64,000 bases of DNA from Pseudomonas sp. A-RE-19 (GCF_019956555.1 NZ_JAHBDQ010000008.1:62001-126000); one strand, 5' to 3'. Numbered from the stretch's first letter, positions 27,545-37,549 are shown. Notes: generated by a model not told the origin, from the letters alone. Translations and numbers: made by a program.

Positions 27545-28759
27545 TCACTCAGAGGTTGCGTGTGTCTGGCTGTTTTCCTGAAGCGGCAGACAAACGCGAA
27601 ACAAGGCGCCTTCGCCAATCCGGCTCTCGACGGTAATGGAGCCACCATGGGCGGCGACAATCTGCTCCGAAATAAACAGCCCCAGGCCCAACCCCGCCAT
27701 AACGGTCTTGGCGCAAACCCGTTCAAACTGCTGAAAAATGCGCTGCTGATTCTCTTCACTGATCCCGATACCACGATCCTGAACCTCAACCCGCGCTTGC
27801 CCGTCGTGATTGTACACGCGTACGTCGATCAGGCTCTTGGCACCATAACGCAACGCATTGGTCAGCAGATTGGAAATCACCTGTTCGATACGGAATTCGT
27901 CCCAGCTGCCCACCACGGGCTGCTCGGCCGTCAAGGTAACCGACGATTCTGCGGCCTCGACCTGCGGTGCGAAATTTTGCAGAAGGTTGCTCACCAACCG
28001 CACCAGGTCAAACCGACTGGGACGGATCGACAGCTTGCCGGTGCGGATCCGTGACACATCGAGCATGTCTTCGATCAGGCGGATCAGACTTTTGATCTGC
28101 CGTTCGTCGCGCTCGACCATGGCGTGCATCTTGTCCAGGGTGAAGGCCGACGCATTATCCCGGGCCAGGTGCATTTTACGCAGCTGGGTTTCGAGAATCA
28201 GGCCATTGAGCGGTGTACGGACTTCGTGAGCAACGATGGACATGAAATCATCACGCATGCGCACCGCTTGCTCCAGATCATTCTGGGTGTTCTGCAATTG
28301 CTTGAGCAGCGCCTCCTGCTCCCGACGGCTTTGCTTGAGCGCTTCAACCTGCTGCTTCATCGCTTTGCTCTGGCGATACAGGTCGACGAAGACATTGACC
28401 TTGCTTTTGACCGCGTGGATATCCAGCGGCTTGTACAGGAAATCCACGGCGCCGCTTTCGTAACCCTTGAACGCGTAATTCAATTCGCGGCCGGCGGCAC
28501 TGACGAACACGATCGGGATGTTTTTGGTTTTTTCCGTGCCGCGCATCAACTCGGCCAACTCGAAGCCATTCATGCCGGGCATCTGCACGTCGAGAATGGC
28601 CATGGCGAATTCGTGCTGTAACAGCAGCGACAAGGCTTCGTCGGCCGACAGGGCCTTGTAGACGATACGGTCCTCACGCCTGATCAAGGCTTCAAGCGCC
28701 AGAAGGTTCTCCGGCAAGTCGTCGACGATCAGTAATTTGGCCTGGATATTACTTAGCAT
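27545..28759 (-). CDS. REC-histidine kinase hybrid (receiver first)
   Basis: 404 residues: N-terminal REC (KLLIVDDLPENLLALEAL, AILDVQMPGMNG, Lys in YKPLDI; residues 5-125), a coiled coil (130-175), HisKA with the phospho-His in AHEVRTPLNG (near 185) and HATPase (NALRYGA, DRGIGI, GLGLGLF, to about 395). It is cytoplasmic, without membrane segments, and takes its input through the receiver. The start at 28759 (MLSNIQAKLL) aligns with the REC domain; 28 codons more are open upstream. It lies 40 bases after cheR and 44 bases before the REC gene. Confidence 0.88.
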   Translation of the reverse strand: MLSNIQAKLLIVDDLPENLLALEALIRREDRIVYKALSADEALSLLLQHEFAMAILDVQMPGMNGFELAELMRGTEKTKNIPIVFVSAAGRELNYAFKGYESGAVDFLYKPLDIHAVKSKVNVFVDLYRQSKAMKQQVEALKQSRREQEALLKQLQNTQNDLEQAVRMRDDFMSIVAHEVRTPLNGLILETQLRKMHLARDNASAFTLDKMHAMVERDERQIKSLIRLIEDMLDVSRIRTGKLSIRPSRFDLVRLVSNLLQNFAPQVEAAESSVTLTAEQPVVGSWDEFRIEQVISNLLTNALRYGAKSLIDVRVYNHDGQARVEVQDRGIGISEENQQRIFQQFERVCAKTVMAGLGLGLFISEQIVAAHGGSITVESRIGEGALFRVCLPLQENSQTHATSE

Positions 28760-28799
28760 GCGATTCGTTCCAGCCAATGAGTATCCCGCATTGCCCTGT

Positions 28800-29612
28800 T
28801 CATGTTTTTCGGTAGATCCGTTCTTGTTTGACCAACGGCTCAAACTGATTGCCGTAGGCCGAAAATTCCAGGGTTTCCTTACTGCCCAAGGCCAAAAAAC
28901 CCCGATGACACAGGGATTCGTGAAATAAGCCGAACGCGCGACCCTGAAGTTTTTTGTTGAAATAAATTAATACATTACGACACGAAATTAATTGAGTTTC
29001 GGAGAACACGCTATCGGTTGCCAGGCTGTGGTCGGCGAAGGTCACGTTGTCACACAAGCTCTTGTCAAAAATGGCATAGCCATAGGCAGCAGTGTAATAG
29101 TCGGCGAACGAACGCTGCCCACCGGCCTGTTGATAGTTGTGAGTGTAGGCCCGGACATTCTCCATGGAGAAAATCCCTTGCCTGGCTTTATCCAGCGAGC
29201 GCGGGTTGATGTCGGTGGCATAGATGATGGTGCGATCCAACAGGCCTTCTTCGCGCAGCAGAATCGCCATCGAATAGACCTCTTCACCGGTGCTGCAGCC
29301 GGCGATCCAGACCTTGATCGACGGATAGGTCTTGAGCAATGGCACCACTTCCTGGCGCAATGCCAGGAAGTGCGAAGGGTCGCGGAACATTTCGCTGACC
29401 GGAATCGTCAGCAATTGCAGCAATTGCATGAATGCGGTCGGATCGTGCAAGACCTTCTCTTGCAGCGCCGAAATGGTATTGCACTCGAATTGACTCAAGG
29501 CGTGATTGACCCGGCGCTTGATCGAAGCGCCCGAGTAATCGCGAAAATCGTAGCTGTATTTGAGGTAGATCGCCTCGATCAGCAAGCGCAATTCGATTTC
29601 AGTACGTTCCAC
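28800..29612 (-). CDS. CheR-type MCP methyltransferase
   Basis: 270 residues: N-terminal helical CheR_N domain, then the SAM-binding domain with VWIAGCSTGEEVYSMAILL (motif I), ATDINPRSLDKARQGIFS and SCRNVLIYFN. It methylates glutamates on receptors in classical chemotaxis. The chosen start is a GTG overlapping the upstream kinase stop (TAGTG), giving MERTEIELRLL; an in-frame GTG nine codons earlier is also possible. No cheB or methyl-accepting protein is in the cluster, so its target may be the adjacent hybrid kinase or something encoded elsewhere. Confidence 0.88.
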   Translation of the reverse strand: MERTEIELRLLIEAIYLKYSYDFRDYSGASIKRRVNHALSQFECNTISALQEKVLHDPTAFMQLLQLLTIPVSEMFRDPSHFLALRQEVVPLLKTYPSIKVWIAGCSTGEEVYSMAILLREEGLLDRTIIYATDINPRSLDKARQGIFSMENVRAYTHNYQQAGGQRSFADYYTAAYGYAIFDKSLCDNVTFADHSLATDSVFSETQLISCRNVLIYFNKKLQGRAFGLFHESLCHRGFLALGSKETLEFSAYGNQFEPLVKQERIYRKT

Positions 29613-32600
29613 TAAATGCGTTCCATTTTCGGCAACCACACACGGATCAGCGAGAACAGCCGATCCAGGTCGATGGGCTTGGCCAGGTAATCGTTGGAGC
29701 CGGCTTGCAAGCAGCGTTCCTGATCGTCCTTCATCGCCTTGGCCGTCACCGCAATGATCGGCAGTTTGCGCCAGCGCGGGTCTTTGCGGATCAAGGTGGT
29801 GGCTTCGAAACCATCCATCTCCGGCATCATCACGTCCATCAGTACCAGGTCGATGTCCTCGACTTCATTCAACTTCTCGATCGCTTCACGCCCGTTGCGG
29901 CCAATAATCACGACGGCGCCCTTTTGTTCCAGGGCACTGGTGAGGGCGAAGATGTTGCGTACATCGTCGTCCACCAACAGCACTTTACGGCCCTCGAAGA
30001 CCTTGTCGCGGCTGCGGGCGGTCTTGAGCATCGTCTGGCGCTCATGGGACAACCGCGATTCGACTTTGTGCAGAAAGAGTGTCACTTCATCCAGCAACCG
30101 CTCGGGTGAACGCGCGCCCTTGATGATGATCGAGCGCGAATACTTGCGCAGTTCGGCCTCTTCGTCCCGGGTCAGGTTACGCCCGGTGTAGACGATCACT
30201 GGCGGGAACGAGCAGATATCCTCGGTAGACATGCGCTTGAGCAAGTCGTTGCCGAGCATATCGGGCAGTTTGAGGTCGATGATCATGCAGTCGAAAATCG
30301 TCGTGCGCAGCAGGTCGAGCGCATCCTGCGCCAGGCCGACGGCGGTGATCTCGATGTCCTCGTCGCCGATCAGTCGGGCGATGCTGTCACGCTGCACATC
30401 GTCGTCTTCGACCAGCAAAACGCGTTTGACCTTTTGCGTCAGTTTGGCTTCGAGGCGGGCAAACACGTCCTTGAGCTCCTCGCGGGTGGTCGGCTTGAGC
30501 GCATAACCGATGGCGCCCATGTGCATCGCCGCTTCGACGCGGTCTTCGACCGAAATCACGTGCACCGGGATGTGCCGGGTTTCGGCATGTTCTTTCAGGC
30601 GCTGCAATACCGTCAGCCCGGAATGATCCGGCAGGCGCATGTCCAGCAGGATTGCATCGGGGATGAACTGCATGGCCAGGTCGTAGCCTTCGTCGGCACC
30701 GTGGGCCACCAGGCACTGGTAACCCAGCTCATGGGCCAGGTCGTAGAGAATGTGTGCAAAGTTCGGCTCATCCTCCACCACCAGGATGCAGCGAGTGGCG
30801 AATGGCGCCTTGTTGCGATCATCGTCGAAACGTGGAATATCGACGGCGGCAACCGGCGACACAGGCGCGGCAACCACGACGCTTTTCGACAGGGCAACCG
30901 GCGTGGCTTTCACCGTCTCGACAGGCGCGTCGCCCGGTTCGACATAGTGCTGCGGCAAGACCAGGGTGAACACACTGCCCTGCCCGGGTGTGCTGGTCAC
31001 GCTGATGGAGCCGCCCAGCAACGTGGCCAGATCACGAGAAATCGACAAGCCCAGGCCCGTGCCGCCGTAACGGCGATTGGTCGTGCCATCGGCCTGGCGG
31101 AAGGCTTCGAAAATGCTTTCGTGCTGCTCCGGCGCAATGCCGATCCCGGAGTCGCGAACAATGAAGGCGATGCCATCGCCCGGCTGAGCAGCGACGCTCA
31201 GGCTGACGATGCCCCTTTCCGTGAACTTCACTGCGTTTGACAGCAGGTTCTTGATCACTTGCTCCAGACGCTGGCGGTCGGTGAACAGCATCAACGGCGC
31301 TCCGGCCTGCAATTGGACCTGGAAATCCAGTTTCTTGTCCGCGGCCAAGGGCTGGAACATGCCGCGCAGGCCTTCCACCAGACGCGCGACGCTGGTGTTC
31401 TCCGGACGCACCTCAAGCTTGCCGGCCTCGACCTTGGAAATATCGAGAATATCGTTGATCAGATTGAGCAAGTCGTTGCCGGCGGAGTAGATCGACTCGG
31501 CGAACTTGACCTGCTCGGCGCTGAGGTTTTGCTGCGGGTTTTCCGCCAGCAGTTTGGCCAGAATCAACGAACTGTTCAGCGGCGTGCGCAGCTCGTGGGA
31601 CATGTTGGCGAGGAATTCGGATTTGTACTTGCTGGATCGCTGCAACTCTTCGGCGCGCGCTTCGAGCTCAACCTGAGCCAGATTCAGTTCAGTGTTCTTC
31701 AGGTCCATGGCGTCGCGTTGTGACGCCAGGATCTGCCCCTGTTCGGCAAGTTGTTCGTTGGTTTGCTCCAGCGCGACCTGCTGGGTTTCCAGGTGGGCCT
31801 GGGACTCCCTGAGAATCCGCGACTGCTCTTCCAGCTCTTCGTTGGCGGTCTTGAGTTCTTCTTGCTGAACTTGCAGCTCTTCGTTGAGTTGCTGGGCTTC
31901 GGCCAGCACTTCCTGCAAGCGTTGGCGATAGCGGGCGGCCTCGATCGAGGTGCCGATGTTGCCGGCAATCAGTTCGAGCAATTCGACGTCGCGATCGGAC
32001 AAGGGGCGCAGGAAACCCAGTTCGATCACACCGTTGACCCGATCGTCGTCGCTGGTCGGCACCACCAGCACGCTATGCGGCAAGCCTTCGCCCAGCCCGG
32101 AGCTGACTTTGAAGTAATCACTCGGAACATCATCGAGACGGATCAGGCGCGCCTGTTGCGCCGCTTGGCCGACAATACCTTCGCCGCTGTAAATCTGTTG
32201 TTCGAGCGCGTCCTGTTCCCGGGAAAAACCGTAGGAGGCAACCCGTTTGAGACCACCGTGCTCCTCACGGACATAGATCGCCGCAACGGCAGTGCCCAGG
32301 TATTGCGCGCAGAACTGCAGAATGTTGCGCCCCAACAGATTGAGGGATAACTGCCCCAGGACTTGTTCTGCCAGTTCGGTCTGGCCGTTGCGCAACCAGG
32401 CTTGCTGCTCGAGACGCCGGGCACTGGCCTTCTGCGCGGCGAGGTTGGCGCTATAGCTTTGGGACAGGTTGAGCAAGTCCCGACGGCCAATGTAGGCCAG
32501 CATTGCGCTGATACCGGACACGAACACCAGGTAAAGGGCGATGCTCCAGATGGTGGTGAGGCGCACTTCCTCGTTACGAGTGGTGCGCAACTGCTGTTCC

Positions 32601-33103
32601 ATGTCGATCACATCTTCGAATTGCTTGCGGATCTCATCGGTCAGCCGCTTGCCGCGTCCGGCCTTGATGGCGCCGCGGTAGTCACCGCTGGCGCGCTGCA
32701 AATCGACCATCGATTGCGCGTAATTGGCCCATTCCGTCTGCAAGGCCTGAAGCCGGCGCAGACGATCGGTCTGGACCGGATTGTCGGCGGTCAATTCGAG
32801 CAAGGTATTGAGCGCGACTGCGATTCTCGGCTTGGCCGTCTCGTAGGGTTCAAGGAAATGTTCGTCGCCACTGAGCAGGAAACCGCGCATCCCGTTTTCC
32901 AGATCGACGGTCAGCTTGATTGCCTCATTGGCATTATTGATCACCCGGTCCGTGTGCTGGACCCACTGGATCACCGTCAGCAGATAGGTAATCAGCGAAA
33001 CGAAGAACACCGCACTGATGACACCGACGCCCAATGGCAGGCTGACGTTGCGACTCAGGAGTTTACGGAATCGTTGTTCATCAACCGAGGACGCAGAGGT
33101 CAT
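29612..33103 (-). CDS. Multi-receiver hybrid sensor histidine kinase (CHASE3-GAF-HK-REC3)
   Basis: 1163 residues. In order: TM1 (about 22-47), CHASE3-like periplasmic sensor (DLENGMRGFLLSGDEHFLEPY, to about 185), TM2 (about 190-212), GAF (about 255-395), a long coiled coil (400-490), HisKA with SHELRTPLNSS (about 505), HATPase (LSNAVKFT, DSGIGI, GGTGLGLSIS), then three receivers: CILVVEDEPNF/LLDMRLPD, VLLVEDDDVQ/IIDLKLPD and VLLVDDDVRN/LMDVMMPEMDG. The third has KPIDLDRLF, and it ends at PKMERI. The start at 33103 (MTSASSVDEQ) has AAGG upstream. It heads the cluster and overlaps cheR. Confidence 0.9.
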   Translation of the reverse strand: MTSASSVDEQRFRKLLSRNVSLPLGVGVISAVFFVSLITYLLTVIQWVQHTDRVINNANEAIKLTVDLENGMRGFLLSGDEHFLEPYETAKPRIAVALNTLLELTADNPVQTDRLRRLQALQTEWANYAQSMVDLQRASGDYRGAIKAGRGKRLTDEIRKQFEDVIDMEQQLRTTRNEEVRLTTIWSIALYLVFVSGISAMLAYIGRRDLLNLSQSYSANLAAQKASARRLEQQAWLRNGQTELAEQVLGQLSLNLLGRNILQFCAQYLGTAVAAIYVREEHGGLKRVASYGFSREQDALEQQIYSGEGIVGQAAQQARLIRLDDVPSDYFKVSSGLGEGLPHSVLVVPTSDDDRVNGVIELGFLRPLSDRDVELLELIAGNIGTSIEAARYRQRLQEVLAEAQQLNEELQVQQEELKTANEELEEQSRILRESQAHLETQQVALEQTNEQLAEQGQILASQRDAMDLKNTELNLAQVELEARAEELQRSSKYKSEFLANMSHELRTPLNSSLILAKLLAENPQQNLSAEQVKFAESIYSAGNDLLNLINDILDISKVEAGKLEVRPENTSVARLVEGLRGMFQPLAADKKLDFQVQLQAGAPLMLFTDRQRLEQVIKNLLSNAVKFTERGIVSLSVAAQPGDGIAFIVRDSGIGIAPEQHESIFEAFRQADGTTNRRYGGTGLGLSISRDLATLLGGSISVTSTPGQGSVFTLVLPQHYVEPGDAPVETVKATPVALSKSVVVAAPVSPVAAVDIPRFDDDRNKAPFATRCILVVEDEPNFAHILYDLAHELGYQCLVAHGADEGYDLAMQFIPDAILLDMRLPDHSGLTVLQRLKEHAETRHIPVHVISVEDRVEAAMHMGAIGYALKPTTREELKDVFARLEAKLTQKVKRVLLVEDDDVQRDSIARLIGDEDIEITAVGLAQDALDLLRTTIFDCMIIDLKLPDMLGNDLLKRMSTEDICSFPPVIVYTGRNLTRDEEAELRKYSRSIIIKGARSPERLLDEVTLFLHKVESRLSHERQTMLKTARSRDKVFEGRKVLLVDDDVRNIFALTSALEQKGAVVIIGRNGREAIEKLNEVEDIDLVLMDVMMPEMDGFEATTLIRKDPRWRKLPIIAVTAKAMKDDQERCLQAGSNDYLAKPIDLDRLFSLIRVWLPKMERI

Positions 33104-33361
33104 GGGGAAGCCTTGTCGTACTGTTGAAAACCATCGAGTCTGCCCCAAAACGGCCGAGCCGATCCATTTTTCTGACATGTTTTACGGCAAAAACCTGCAT
33201 TTAGCTGCTCTGGGACAAAGGAGCGGTTATTCTGTGCGGCACTTGTGCGGCTATTGTTTTTGTAGCGCGTCGGGAACTAGTCGTGATTCGTCACTTACGC
33301 ACCCAAGCGTCCGGCGATTTCGATCGACGCAACCGCACATTCAACCTTTGAGAGCCCCACT

Positions 33362-33730
33362 ATGCCCACCAACGCCTCCACCATTCTAGTCGTCGAAGAC
33401 GATGCCAGCGTGCGCATGCTGATCGTCGATGTGCTGGAGGAATTGGAGTTCCGAGTACTTGCGGCGGATGGCTATGAAATGGCGCTGGAGTTCATCAACG
33501 ATGAAGACCAGGACATCGACTTGATGATGACGGATGTGGGATTGCCGGTCATGGACGGTCGGGAATTGGCGAAACAGGCACACATGCTGCGTCCCGAGTT
33601 GCCGATTCTGTTCGCCAGCGGTTATGCCGAAAGCATCGAGGTGCCTGACGGCATGCAGGTCATCGGCAAGCCGTTCTCCATCGATCAGTTGCGGGACAAG
33701 GTCAGGGGCATGCTCACACCCCAGCTTTAA
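33362..33730 (+). CDS. Single-domain response regulator
   Basis: 122 residues, one REC domain: VVEDDASVRML, acceptor MTDVGLPVMDG, FASGYAES and GKPFS. No output domain. It is divergent from the multi-receiver kinase (258 bases between starts) and 52 bases before a glycosyltransferase gene, so it likely belongs to the same signalling system on the opposite strand. Confidence 0.88.
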   Translation: MPTNASTILVVEDDASVRMLIVDVLEELEFRVLAADGYEMALEFINDEDQDIDLMMTDVGLPVMDGRELAKQAHMLRPELPILFASGYAESIEVPDGMQVIGKPFSIDQLRDKVRGMLTPQL

Positions 33731-33782
33731 TTCCCCCCCGTTTCTCCCCTGCCCTCTACTCTGCACCAAGGAATACCCGTCA

Positions 33783-35075
33783 ATGAGTCAGCCCCGCGCA
33801 ACCAAAGTCCTGGTGATTGGTTACGTCTGGCCCGAGCCCCGCTCTTCTGCGGCCAGTGGGCACGTCATGCAAATTCTCGATACGTTCTTGCAGCAAGGCT
33901 GGGAGATTACCTTCAGCAGCCCGGCCGGCACCGGTGAGCACCGCGCGGACCTGACCGCGCTGGGCATTCGCGAAGTCCCGATCGAGTTGAACAACAGCAG
34001 CTTTGACACCTTTGTCAGCGAACTGGCACCGGACATCGTGTTGTTCGACCAGTTCATGATGGAAGAACAGTTCGGCTGGCGCGTCGAAAAGCACTGCCCC
34101 GACGCCTTGCGCGTGCTCGAGACCTCTGATCTGCAAAGCCTGCGACATGCCCGGCATCAGCGGCTCAAGGAGCGCTTGAAGGCCAGTGACGACGCCAACG
34201 ATTTCAGTGAGCTATTCGCCCCGGCATTGCGTGAAGAGTTCGAGCTCATGGCCGATACCGATCTGGCGAAGCGGGAGATCGCGGCGCTGTATCGCTGCGA
34301 CTTGAACCTGATGATCTCCGAAGTGGAGATCGAATTGCTGGTCGAGCAGTTCAAACTGCCACGCAACTTGCTGCACTGGTGTCCGCTGATGGTCGATCCG
34401 CCGAGTGCGCCGCCGACAGCCTTTGAAGATCGTGCGCATTTCCTCAGTATCGGTAACTTTCGTCACGCGCCGAACTGGGATGCCGTGCTCTGGATGAAAA
34501 CCACGATCTGGCCATTGATCCGCGAACAACTGCCCAATGCCCAGTTGCACCTCTATGGCGCTTACACGCCCCCTAAAGCCACGGCCCTGCACAATGCAGC
34601 CCAGGGATTTCATGTGATGAACTGGGCAGAAGATGCATTGCAAGTCATGTCTGCAGCCCGGGTATGCCTGGCGCCGTTGCGCTTCGGTGCGGGTATCAAA
34701 GGCAAAATCGTTGACGCCATGTTGTGCGGCACGCCCAATGTCACCACCCCGATCGGCGCAGAAGCGATGCACCGCGAACAGCCGTGGCCGGGCGCCGTCA
34801 CCCGAACCGCGCGTGAATTCGCCGATTGTGCGGTTCGTCTTTATAAAGACAAAGACCTCTGGATGAGCGCCCAATCCAACGGGCAGACATTATTGGCTGA
34901 TCGGTATCAGCCGTCGATACATGGCCCGGCACTGATCGAGAGGTTGTTGTATTGCCAGCAACACCTGGCCCAACTTAGAAGGGATAACTTTACCGGCAGC
35001 ATGTTGCGCCACCATCAACACAAAAGCACACAGTACATGGCGCAGTGGATCGAGGCGAAGAACCGAAATCTATAA
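33783..35075 (+). CDS. Glycosyltransferase (GT4-like)
   Basis: 430 residues with a two-domain GT-B layout: N-terminal VIGYVWPEPRSSAASGHVMQILD, then the C-terminal donor-binding half with LSIGNFRHAPNWDAVLW, APLRFGAGIKGKIVDAMLCG and TPIGAEAMH, the last two resembling the phosphate and sugar-nucleotide loops of GT4 enzymes. The frame is open well upstream across the REC gene, but ATG 33783 has AAGGA upstream and starts a sensible protein. Substrate is unknown; the context suggests a regulated surface polysaccharide or glycoconjugate. Confidence 0.8.
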   Translation: MSQPRATKVLVIGYVWPEPRSSAASGHVMQILDTFLQQGWEITFSSPAGTGEHRADLTALGIREVPIELNNSSFDTFVSELAPDIVLFDQFMMEEQFGWRVEKHCPDALRVLETSDLQSLRHARHQRLKERLKASDDANDFSELFAPALREEFELMADTDLAKREIAALYRCDLNLMISEVEIELLVEQFKLPRNLLHWCPLMVDPPSAPPTAFEDRAHFLSIGNFRHAPNWDAVLWMKTTIWPLIREQLPNAQLHLYGAYTPPKATALHNAAQGFHVMNWAEDALQVMSAARVCLAPLRFGAGIKGKIVDAMLCGTPNVTTPIGAEAMHREQPWPGAVTRTAREFADCAVRLYKDKDLWMSAQSNGQTLLADRYQPSIHGPALIERLLYCQQHLAQLRRDNFTGSMLRHHQHKSTQYMAQWIEAKNRNL

Positions 35076-35240
35076 CCAAACTTCCAACTCGCACTAACTA
35101 ACAAACAATCACATACGTTGCATCAAACCAGCGATTGGCCACTGACTCTTTCATCGTTATAAATACGGAAAAGCCGCCCCTCAACTACATCAACAACCCA
35201 GGGTGCGACTTTTTCCATTAATCGATGCAAGGATGCATGA

Positions 35241-36113
35241 ATGAACAACGACACGCTGGATAATTACGCACTCAACAACTGGATGGCCGCCACCCCGGCT
35301 CTCGATACATTATCGCTCTGCGAATTGACTCTGCCAGGCACCCACAACGCGGGCTGCGACTGGAAAGCCTCTTATGCACTGGTTCCAGGCGCCCACTGGG
35401 TGGCCTGCCAGCACGACTCGTTTTATGCCCAACTGAACAACGGTTCGCGCGCCCTGGATGTTCGACTGGATTTTATCTCCGACGAACCGGGGCTTGGGAA
35501 ATTCCGTTTTCAGCACAACGGTTACCGCTCTTCCCGTACGTTGGGGAACCTTGTTACAGACGTGAACCGTTTTCTTCAGGAAAACCCGGACGAATTTATC
35601 ATCCTGGACTTCCACGAATTGAAGGGCGACCAAGAGCGCTTTGACCATCATCTGTTCAACGAGATGATGCTCAGATTTCTCGGCGAAAGAATGATTCCTT
35701 CCAGCAACTTGCACCTTAACCTCGGTCAACTCAAGAACCTCAGCAAAATCCAACGAGTCTTGGTCGCTGCCGAATGGAACTACGAGTTTGATCGAACCTG
35801 GTTTTGCGGAAAAATCGAGCACCAATGGACTGGCATCGCCGACACGAGTGTCGCAGAACTGGAAAAGCACATTATCGAAGTTCTGAAATACCCTCCTGGC
35901 CAATGGGCTCCGTGGTCGCTTTCTGCAACCAGTTACAGTGTTGTGGGTGGCCCCGTCGACATCGCGGGCCATCTCACTTGGTGGTTTGACCCTGCCAAAC
36001 GCGATTGGGCGACCAAGTGCAACATTATTAATGTCGATTTTATTGAAGAATCAAAACTGGTTTCCTATTGCCGCACGGCGAGCTTGATAAAAGCGAATAA
36101 GCGAATTCAATAA
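35241..36113 (+). CDS. PI-PLC X-domain phosphodiesterase
   Basis: 290 residues of the phosphatidylinositol-specific phospholipase C X-domain type: LTLPGTHNAGC with the first catalytic His, SRALDVRLDF, and FQHNGY with the second His. IILDFHEL and the later WTGIADTSVAEL fit the TIM-barrel. No signal peptide or membrane helix is visible, unlike many secreted bacterial PI-PLCs. AAGGA lies before the ATG at 35241. It has no operon partner: a glycosyltransferase is 165 bases upstream and mtlR 185 bases downstream. Confidence 0.85.
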   Translation: MNNDTLDNYALNNWMAATPALDTLSLCELTLPGTHNAGCDWKASYALVPGAHWVACQHDSFYAQLNNGSRALDVRLDFISDEPGLGKFRFQHNGYRSSRTLGNLVTDVNRFLQENPDEFIILDFHELKGDQERFDHHLFNEMMLRFLGERMIPSSNLHLNLGQLKNLSKIQRVLVAAEWNYEFDRTWFCGKIEHQWTGIADTSVAELEKHIIEVLKYPPGQWAPWSLSATSYSVVGGPVDIAGHLTWWFDPAKRDWATKCNIINVDFIEESKLVSYCRTASLIKANKRIQ

Positions 36114-36298
36114 CCGATTCACACAATCGTGTCATTCGGTGGGCTATAGGGCACCGCGGATGGCGCACACTGCGTGAACGCCTGCAGCCTGAAGCCGTGC
36201 AGGGACGCTCGGCGCATGAGCCGGCGATGTAGCGGGCTGGCACAGTGAGCCTGGAAAGAGGCATGATCAACGGGCGATAACAATAAAAGTGTCCTGAC

Positions 36299-37204
36299 AT
36301 GAGCCGAACAGCCAGAGTTACCGATCCTTCCTACGAGTTGATGGACGACCACAACGGGTTGTCCATCATCTATCGCCAGCACGGCTTCCCTTGTCCGCTG
36401 GTGCGCTGGCATTTCCATAAGGAATACGAACTGCACCTGATCGTCGCCAGCTCCGGCAAGGTGTTCATCGGTGACTACATCGGCAACTTTTACCCGGAAA
36501 CGCTGTTTCTGACCGGCCCCAACCTGCCCCACAACTGGATCAGCCAGGTGGCCGAAGACGAAGTGGTGCCCAAGCGCGACATGCTGGTCAATTTCACTGA
36601 CGAACTGTTTGAAAGCGGCCATCAGGTGTTCGCCGAACTCAAGACGCTTGCGCCCTTGCTGGAGCGCGCGCAGTACGGCATCGAGTTTCGCTGCAAGCGC
36701 ACGATCCGCCAGGCCATGACCTTGATGCAGCGCATTGCCGACACCCGGGGCATGACCCGGCTCGGGCACTTTTTCATTTTGCTGGAGTTGCTGGCGGCGT
36801 CCGATGACTATCAGTTGCTTTCCGGTGCCACGACACCGCAATTGGCAGACGAACATAACGTCGACCGCACCAACCGCGCGGTGGATTACATCTTTGCCCA
36901 TTACGCCCGGGATCTGCCGCTGGAAGAAGTCGCCGAGCACTTGGGGCTGAAACCGACTTACTTCAGCCGAGTGTTCAAACAGGCCACCGGGCGCTGCTTT
37001 ATCGAATTCGTCAATCGCCTGCGCATCAGCAAATCCTGCGAGCTGCTGGCCGATGGCGACAAGACAGTGACCGATGTGTGTTTCGAGTCGGGTTTCAATA
37101 ATATTTCCAACTTCAACCGGCGTTTCCAACAGCTCAAGGGCATGACGCCGTCGCACTACCGGGGGTTGGCGGTGCAGCGTTTGACTGAGCAAAACCACGG
37201 TTAA
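36299..37204 (+). CDS. mtlR: MtlR, AraC-family activator of the mannitol operon
   Basis: 301 residues: N-terminal cupin-like effector domain (VRWHFHKEYELHLIV, GDYIGNFYPETLFLTGPNLPHNW) and C-terminal AraC double helix-turn-helix (LEEVAEHLGLKPTYFSRVFK and VTDVCFESGFNNISNFNRRF). Length and position directly upstream of mtlE match MtlR of P. fluorescens, which activates the polyol transport and utilisation genes in response to mannitol, sorbitol or arabitol. It is separated from mtlE by 345 bases containing a REP pair and the presumed operator. Confidence 0.93.
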   Translation: MSRTARVTDPSYELMDDHNGLSIIYRQHGFPCPLVRWHFHKEYELHLIVASSGKVFIGDYIGNFYPETLFLTGPNLPHNWISQVAEDEVVPKRDMLVNFTDELFESGHQVFAELKTLAPLLERAQYGIEFRCKRTIRQAMTLMQRIADTRGMTRLGHFFILLELLAASDDYQLLSGATTPQLADEHNVDRTNRAVDYIFAHYARDLPLEEVAEHLGLKPTYFSRVFKQATGRCFIEFVNRLRISKSCELLADGDKTVTDVCFESGFNNISNFNRRFQQLKGMTPSHYRGLAVQRLTEQNHG

Positions 37205-37210
37205 AAGCAG

Positions 37211-37320
37211 GATCAAAAGATCGCAGCCTTCGGCAGCTCCTACAGGAATCCGGCATGACCGCGGAAATTGGGTCGTCCACGGTCAATGTAGGAGCTGCCG
37301 AAGGCTGCGATCTTTTGATT
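37211..37320. repeat. REP inverted pair
   Basis: Facing copies of GATCAAAAGATCGCAGCCTT and its complement around a 40-base spacer. Confidence 0.85.
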
Positions 37321-37439
37321 TTCGCCCCTAAACCTATACGGATTTAATCAGGGCTAATCGCTAAATCGCCGTTCTCCACGCCTCCCACACTGAACCCCAG
37401 TGCAAAATAGTATCGGTCACAGTGCGATGGATGATTTGT

Positions 37440-37460
37440 CAGCCCATCGATTGAGGGCTG
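37440..37460. promoter_or_regulatory. Inverted repeat in mtlE promoter region
   Basis: CAGCCC, 9 bases, GGGCTG, about 90 bases before mtlE. A candidate site for MtlR or part of the transcript leader; no direct evidence for either. Confidence 0.35.
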
Positions 37461-37549
37461 TAATCAGTGCACATTCTTCCCTACGCAGGAAGACACAAAA
37501 ACAATAACTGTCCTTCTGTAACCCGCCGGGTGCAGAAAAGGAGTGCACG

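Larger units (their letters stand above)
37205..37549. other. mtlR-mtlE intergenic region
   Basis: 345 bases: a REP pair (37211-37320), then the probable mtlE promoter region with an inverted repeat at 37440. No ORF. Confidence 0.6.
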
